Source: CAZWRV01 sp964636325
Lineage (GTDB): Bacteria > Verrucomicrobiota > Lentisphaeria > Victivallales > GWF2-50-93
Assembly: GCA_964636325.1 (NCBI GenBank)
Contig: CAZWRV010000001.1
Location: 1-64,000, forward strand
Length of the DNA: 64,000 bases
Direction: 5' to 3'
In this document: positions 59,554 to 64,000 of the stretch, one piece after another
Layout of the letters: the number at the start of each line of letters is the position of its first letter
Position numbering within the stretch: the first letter of the stretch is position 1
Translations under genes and position numbers: made by a program
The notes under the pieces: generated by a model
What the model was told of the DNA's origin: nothing
What the model saw: only the letters and a program-made list of their open reading frames with translations
Databases searched by the model: none

Positions 59554-61263
59554 TCAATTGCCGTCTCCGAGCCGGAGAGAGTGGCCTGCCGGCATTTTTT
59601 TGCATAGAGAGACGGGCAAGTGCGCCGTCGGCATGGCTCTGCCGGCGATGACATCGGCGGCCGCGTCGAAGGCGAAAGTGCTTATCCCGAAGGTGCATAT
59701 GGCGGCTCCGACCTTGTCCGGCAGGCGCGTGATCCAATACGGCGAGTTTGTGTTCACTGCAATGACCGTCTTGCCGAGATCTGTGATGGACTTGAGCAGT
59801 TCGAGGAGCTGCTCCGAGGCGCCGGCGGAATAGATGCCGAAGACCACGGCGTCGGCGTTCTTGGCGCGGCCGACCGCCTCATACGCCTGGTATTTTGTGG
59901 GCGACTCGTCGACAACGACCTGCTGGACATTGGGATAATGGCGGCGGAGCGAGCGCGGAAGCATGTCATGTGAAAGGATGTCGTCGTTCGAAAGGACGAT
60001 ATGCATGTCCCGAGGAACGACCGCGAGCATGGAGCCGCCGCGCGGCAGGCGCAGCGGCAGCGTCGAACCTGTGTTCTTGAGGAGCAGGACGGCTTTTCTT
60101 GCGGCCGCGGCGGCCACTGCGGCGTTGGCCTTGCATCCGACGGTCGAGAGTACGCGTCCGGCGGAGAATGTCTTTTTTCCGAAGAGGCCGCGCCTCTCCT
60201 TGAGAGCCAGTATGCGGAGGAGGGACTGGTTGAGGCGCTCCTCGGTCAGCTTACCACTACGCAGGAACTTCTTCACCATTTCGATGGAGGGGGCGTATTG
60301 CTCAGGGACCTTCATGAAGATCATGTCGGCGCCGGCGGCCAGGCACATCGCCGCGGCCTGCGGGATGCCGAAGTTCTTCGAGATCGCGAACATGGTCAGG
60401 TCGTCCGGAATGATCACGCCGTCGAAGCCCATGTCCTCCCTGAGGAGGCCGGTGATGATCCGATAAGAGAGAGATGCCGGAAGGCGTTCCTTTTCGAGGG
60501 CGGGATAAAGTGTGTGCGCGATCATGAAGGAATCGGCTCCGGCGGCGACCGCCCTGCGGAACGGATACAGCGCCTTCCGCTCAAGTTCGCGGCGTCCGAG
60601 GTTTATGGACTCCAGTTCGCGGTGCGCGTCGCCCTTGCCGTGGCCGCGCCCCGGGAAGTGCTTTACGTTGCTGATAACGTCCTCCTCGGCATAGGCCTTT
60701 ATGAACTGCTCGCCCATGGCCGCGACAATTTCGGGATCGCCGCTGAATGAGCGGGCCCCGATTTCCGGATTGGATGGGCGGGTCAGGACGTCGAGGCTCG
60801 GTCCGTAGAGCATGTCCAGGCCGAGGGTCTTGACTTCGGCTGCGGAAACCTTCGCGGCTTCGTATGCGTTGGAGAGGCTGCCGCAGGCGCCGAAGCCCAT
60901 CTGGCAGGGCATGATCGACACGTTTCGCCTGCGGAAGATGCTGTTGCTGATGCTGCCCTCCTGGTCGCCGGCCATGATGACGGGAAGACCGGTTATCTCC
61001 TCGCCGGCCTTCTTGACCCTGAAGATGAATTCCGCGACCTTGTCCAGCGGCTTGTTGCTGTCGACGCCGCAGGGCATGTAGTCTCCGCCGCGGACGAACC
61101 TTTCGAAGACGCCGGAGAACTGGAGGGCACCGAAATGGTATCTGGCGAAGTTGGCCTTTGCGAACTCCAGCGTCTCGCCGCCGCAGATGTTTCCCATGAA
61201 CATCTGTCCGATCTTCTCGTCGAGGCTCATCCCGTCGATGATCTTTTGGAAGTCCTGCTTCAT
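59554..61263 (-). CDS. Glycoside hydrolase family 3, beta-N-acetylhexosaminidase-like
   Basis: A 569-residue enzyme. The barrel holds LPVIMAGDQEGSISNS, the NagZ-type motif VKHFPGRGHGKGDAHRELES with the His/Asp catalytic pair, and the nucleophile Asp in FDGVIIPDDLTMFAISKNFG. A C-terminal alpha/beta sandwich is present (AARKAVLLLKNTGSTLPLRL; RLPDKVGAAICTFGISTFAF), as in two-domain GH3 hexosaminidases. There is no signal peptide, so it is cytoplasmic; muropeptide recycling or chitobiose breakdown are likely roles. An L2 repeat (61312-61375) lies in its leader. Confidence 0.88.
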   Translation of the reverse strand: MKQDFQKIIDGMSLDEKIGQMFMGNICGGETLEFAKANFARYHFGALQFSGVFERFVRGGDYMPCGVDSNKPLDKVAEFIFRVKKAGEEITGLPVIMAGDQEGSISNSIFRRRNVSIMPCQMGFGACGSLSNAYEAAKVSAAEVKTLGLDMLYGPSLDVLTRPSNPEIGARSFSGDPEIVAAMGEQFIKAYAEEDVISNVKHFPGRGHGKGDAHRELESINLGRRELERKALYPFRRAVAAGADSFMIAHTLYPALEKERLPASLSYRIITGLLREDMGFDGVIIPDDLTMFAISKNFGIPQAAAMCLAAGADMIFMKVPEQYAPSIEMVKKFLRSGKLTEERLNQSLLRILALKERRGLFGKKTFSAGRVLSTVGCKANAAVAAAAARKAVLLLKNTGSTLPLRLPRGGSMLAVVPRDMHIVLSNDDILSHDMLPRSLRRHYPNVQQVVVDESPTKYQAYEAVGRAKNADAVVFGIYSAGASEQLLELLKSITDLGKTVIAVNTNSPYWITRLPDKVGAAICTFGISTFAFDAAADVIAGRAMPTAHLPVSLCKKMPAGHSLRLGDGN

Positions 61264-61311
61264 GATATCTCCGTTATTGGTTATCCGTTATTCGTGAAGC
61301 GTAATCGTCTC

Positions 61312-61375
61312 CTCTGAAACTCGGTGATCTAAATCGCGATCTTTTTCGCTATCTTTGCCGTTAAACTTGTCCTAA
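61312..61375 (-). repeat. L2-type repeat in the GH3 leader
   Basis: Minus-strand: GGCAAAGATAGCGAAAAAGA, then TCGCGATTTAGATCACCGAGTTTCAGAGGAG. It carries the GACAAAG-like repeats and the L2 ending, as at 185-237. It points towards the GH3 start codon about 50 bases further on. Confidence 0.65.
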
Positions 61376-61382
61376 ATTAACC

Positions 61383-62495
61383 CTATGGTGTTTTTCCAGA
61401 AGCAAGTTCGGAAGAAAGGCGCGCTAGGAATCGGCGGTTGTCGGCTGAGAGGTACCTCATGGTTCCGCCCATTCGGCTGAAGGTCTTGCAGTACCGGAGG
61501 TAGTATGCGGGGTTGTCCATGGGCGGCTCGCCGGCGGCGTCCCAGTCCCATGTGCTCTTGGCGAGGTCGACGACCAGGATGAAGTGCTTTTCAATGCGGC
61601 GTCCAGCCTGTATGGCGAGGTTCTGCGCCATTGAGAGAGACTTCTCGAAGATCATCGGCGACATGACGGCGGATCCGACGGACAGGTAGACGCCGCCGTC
61701 GAGCTTCGAGACCTGGTTTGCGAAGACGAGGAAGTCGCGGAGGGCGGTTCTGCCTATCGCGGCGCCGCAGTTGGCGGGATGGTTGTATATGATGTCGTGG
61801 CCGATCATCGGATGGCCTGTGAACGGGACGCCCATTCGGAATGCGGCGGCCTGAACGCTGAACTTCTTGTGGGGATGGGCGATCTTCATCTTTCCGGCTT
61901 CGAGCGAGAATTTCCTGACTGCGGCGAGGAGGTCGGCGGCGGCGGCGGCCCTGTCGAGGTCCGAGATGTCCTTCATCGCCGTCTTGAGTTCCTTTTCGGT
62001 CGGTATTACAAGGGCTTCGTTCTGGATCATCTGGCCGACCGACTCGCCGTATCCGAGGCCGTTGTATGCGCCGACAGAGATGGCGAGGTTGATGAAGAAT
62101 CCGGTTTCCTGCCAGATGCCGAACTCGCCTTTTTTCACGTTTGCGGCGACGTCCTCGCTGGTTTTCCCCAGGAACGCGAGTTCCCAGTCGTGTATGATGC
62201 CGGCGCCGTTGGTGGCGAGGTGCGTGAGCCAGCCGTCCTCCATGAGCCTGATCAGGACCGGACCTAGTCCGTTCTTGATCGAGTGGGCGCCGAAGGCGAG
62301 CATGACCGGCTTCTTGTTCCTCTTTGCCGACAGGATGCTACCGACGGTTTCAGCCATGATTTCGCCGTCGCTTCCGTCGAAGGCTGCGAACTTCGCATCC
62401 GGAGATATGAGGTCGTTCTCTACGTCGATCTTGCTGTACCGGAGGCGGAGGGGCTTTATCCTTAGCCTGTCCCTGTTCAGTTTCAGATGAGGCAT
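61383..62495 (-). CDS. Deoxyhypusine synthase-like protein
   Basis: A 370-residue protein of a bacterial family related to deoxyhypusine synthase. The NAD-fold segments are visible: PVMLAFGAHSIKNGLGPVLI, LTHLATNGAGIIHDWELAFL (the equivalent of the TxAGGxExD region), and NGLGYGESVGQMIQNEALVI. A C-terminal FTGHPMIGHDIIYNHPANCG and VYLSVGSAVMSPMIFEKSLS complete it. Bacteria lack eIF5A, so the true deoxyhypusine reaction is unlikely. AGGA lies 9 bases before ATG 62495. It is followed upstream in the same direction by a PfkB-HAD fusion, so a sugar-phosphate related role is inferred. Confidence 0.6.
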   Translation of the reverse strand: MPHLKLNRDRLRIKPLRLRYSKIDVENDLISPDAKFAAFDGSDGEIMAETVGSILSAKRNKKPVMLAFGAHSIKNGLGPVLIRLMEDGWLTHLATNGAGIIHDWELAFLGKTSEDVAANVKKGEFGIWQETGFFINLAISVGAYNGLGYGESVGQMIQNEALVIPTEKELKTAMKDISDLDRAAAAADLLAAVRKFSLEAGKMKIAHPHKKFSVQAAAFRMGVPFTGHPMIGHDIIYNHPANCGAAIGRTALRDFLVFANQVSKLDGGVYLSVGSAVMSPMIFEKSLSMAQNLAIQAGRRIEKHFILVVDLAKSTWDWDAAGEPPMDNPAYYLRYCKTFSRMGGTMRYLSADNRRFLARLSSELASGKTP

Positions 62496-62655
62496 GCTTA
62501 TGGATCCTGCTGTTTGGAACTCAGCGCCTAAGAGTTTTAAGTTCCAATCTCCAAACATCAAATTCCAGATAAATTCCAGATCTCAAAAATCAATTTTCAA
62601 ATTATGAAGCGCATCGTATGGGAAATGCGATTTTAATGTATTTTTTGGAGAACAA

Positions 62656-64000
62656 TCATTCAATCCGGAGGATTTTGCAGAGCGCCTCAAGCTGCGAGAA
62701 GTCGGGGACGATCAGGTCGGCGCCGGCGCGTATGAGGCGGCTGCGCTTCTTCAGGTTGAGGCCGAACCTGCGGACCTCGTCGCTGGCGATGCCGACGGCA
62801 AGGCCGCCGCGCTTGTTTATCTCCCTGATTTCCACGGGGCCGTCGCCGAATGCGGCGACCTGTCGTGAGTTCTTCGGCCCGATGTCGGCGAGTATCCTGT
62901 CCATTACGATCTTCTTGGCCTCCTTTGTGACATCGCCTACCGCGCCATACATCCTGCCTCCGAAAAGCTGTGAGTAGCCTAGGGCCTTGGCCTCCTTGAC
63001 GAGATCGTTCTTGTCGGTTCCGCTCGCGAGGTAGAGCGTGATTCCGGCGGCGTGGAGCCTCTGCAGGAACGGGACTACGCCCCTGATGACGAAGTCGTCC
63101 ACGGAAAGTTCTCCGCGCCTGAGCTTTTCTATTCTTCCATTGACCAGGCGGAGGAGGTCGTCGTTGTATATCTTCTTGTAGCCGAACTCGTCGAGGATTT
63201 CCTTTTCGGGGACGAAGGCGAACTCTCGGACGAGTTTGACGAGGCCCTGCATCTGGACGAGAGTCTGCACGCCGGTGGTGCTGTCGATATATTTACGTAC
63301 CCTGTTGAGGATCTTGTGGTATGTGGACTCGTCGGCGCGGTCGTAATTTTCCCCCAGTATCGCCCTGACCATCATCGGCTCCATGATCTTTTCCCATCCT
63401 TCGCGGAGTACGGATATGGTGCCGTCATGGTCGAAGATGGCATGTGATATTTTCATCGGAGAAGGAAGTTCGCGGACGATTTCGATCTCAGAGCTTTTGT
63501 AGTATTTGGCGGATCTGATGTCGTCGGCCTTTTCCGGTGTGAAGATGTAGTCGGTGTCCGTGCCGATCCGGATTATTTCTTCAGGAGATGCGGTTCCGGT
63601 CTGGTATAGCTTCTGGACGGTGACGCCTGCGACTAGGTTGCCGAGGGTCGCAGCCTCGACCGGAGTGAAGCCGGCCGCAAGTCCTGCGGTTATTCCGGAA
63701 AGCATGCTGTCCCCCGCGCCGACGGGATCTGTCTTCTCGATTATGTGCAGGCCCGGGACTACCGTGACGCCGTCCTTTTCGACCACGAGGCATCCTCTTT
63801 CGCCCCTGGTGATGAAGAGAGTCTTCCTCCATTTTTTAAGAAGCTTCGCGGCGGCGGCCCTGGCGGCGTCCTCGGTGATTAGATCCCCCGGCTCGAAGCC
63901 CATCCCGCACAGCTTGGTCGCCTCGTAGGCGTTGATCTTCCTGACGGTTCCGTCGTAGGCGTCGCTGCAGGAGCGGCTGTCGAGCAGGAAGAGCCTGCCG
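62656..64000 (-). CDS. PfkB-type sugar kinase fused to a HAD phosphatase (partial)
   Basis: The gene enters from beyond the right edge; about 447 residues are visible and the start is outside. The first 190 residues are the end of a PfkB/RfaE-like kinase (LFLLDSRSCSDAYDG, YEATKLCGMGFEPGDLITED, TLFITRGERGCLVVEKDG, and the catalytic DPVGAGDSMLSGITAGLAAG). From about 210 a HAD phosphatase follows: SHAIFDHDGTISVLREGW with the nucleophile Asp, LYLASGTDKNDL, and AAFGDGPVEIREI. A kinase joined to a phosphatase matches the logic of ADP-heptose synthesis (HldE kinase plus GmhB phosphatase), but the sugar is unknown. Confidence 0.82.
   Translation of the reverse strand, partial: GRLFLLDSRSCSDAYDGTVRKINAYEATKLCGMGFEPGDLITEDAARAAAAKLLKKWRKTLFITRGERGCLVVEKDGVTVVPGLHIIEKTDPVGAGDSMLSGITAGLAAGFTPVEAATLGNLVAGVTVQKLYQTGTASPEEIIRIGTDTDYIFTPEKADDIRSAKYYKSSEIEIVRELPSPMKISHAIFDHDGTISVLREGWEKIMEPMMVRAILGENYDRADESTYHKILNRVRKYIDSTTGVQTLVQMQGLVKLVREFAFVPEKEILDEFGYKKIYNDDLLRLVNGRIEKLRRGELSVDDFVIRGVVPFLQRLHAAGITLYLASGTDKNDLVKEAKALGYSQLFGGRMYGAVGDVTKEAKKIVMDRILADIGPKNSRQVAAFGDGPVEIREINKRGGLAVGIASDEVRRFGLNLKKRSRLIRAGADLIVPDFSQLEALCKILRIE

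Overview
The window looks like a chromosomal piece of a GC-rich, saccharolytic Lentisphaerota or related PVC-group bacterium. This is inferred from content, not from any marker search. The pointers are pairs of GntR-type sugar regulators with prepilin-like (H-X9-DG) proteins, many large secreted glycosidase-like proteins, two FAD oxidoreductases of the PF12831 type, creatininase, Gfo/Idh/MocA and GH4/GH28/GH3 enzymes, and a topoisomerase IV pair with a long charged tail. Gene density is ordinary, but intergenic regions are unusually full of small hairpin repeats and gene relics.

Layout: 0.2-9.7 kb holds housekeeping genes (a BamE-like lipoprotein, parE-parC, a metallophosphoesterase, an RsuA/RluB-type pseudouridine synthase, rsmI). 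9.9-12.8 kb is a small catabolic locus (GntR/LacI-type regulator, prepilin-like protein, Gfo/Idh/MocA dehydrogenase), followed by an internally deleted IS4-type transposase. 13.7-15.6 kb is a three-gene minus-strand operon (NuoH-like, 2x[4Fe-4S] ferredoxin, HycI-like protease), apparently a detached part of a group 4 [NiFe]-hydrogenase cluster. tRNA-Thr(CGU) and a transposase tail follow. 16.4-26.8 kb holds a large unknown secreted protein with a coupled ADP-ribosylglycohydrolase, an HtrA-like protease, an S74 surface protein, relics of pncB and an HNH nuclease, and tyrA-dxs followed by a membrane gene broken by a 143-bp mobile repeat. 27-47 kb and 51-64 kb are carbohydrate loci: creatininase, a DUF4838-formylglycine-generating-enzyme-like fusion, two paralogous regulators, FAD oxidoreductases, a 1268-aa CBM9-tailed protein, GapN, a GH42-like 1329-aa protein, GH4 with a divergent AraC regulator, GH28 with a divergent intracellular glycosidase-like protein, a VapBC-type toxin-antitoxin pair, a GH3 hexosaminidase, and a deoxyhypusine-synthase-like gene next to a PfkB-HAD fusion that runs off the right edge.

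The most unusual content is non-coding. A family of modular hairpin cassettes recurs at ten or more places. Conserved linkers (L1, close to TTCTGTCGnTCnGAAACT; L2, close to CGAGTTTCAGAGGAGT) join interchangeable hairpins in different orders and orientations. The L2 end carries a Shine-Dalgarno sequence and lies directly in front of several genes, and one array appears to have become the N-terminus of a large secreted protein. Separate families are a 110-145 bp element with constant ends and an exchangeable palindromic core (two copies, one inside a gene with a 5-bp target duplication), a stop-codon-containing motif TGATTTCAGATTTCC at gene ends, and terminator-like hairpins whose downstream tail is conserved while the stem sequence differs.
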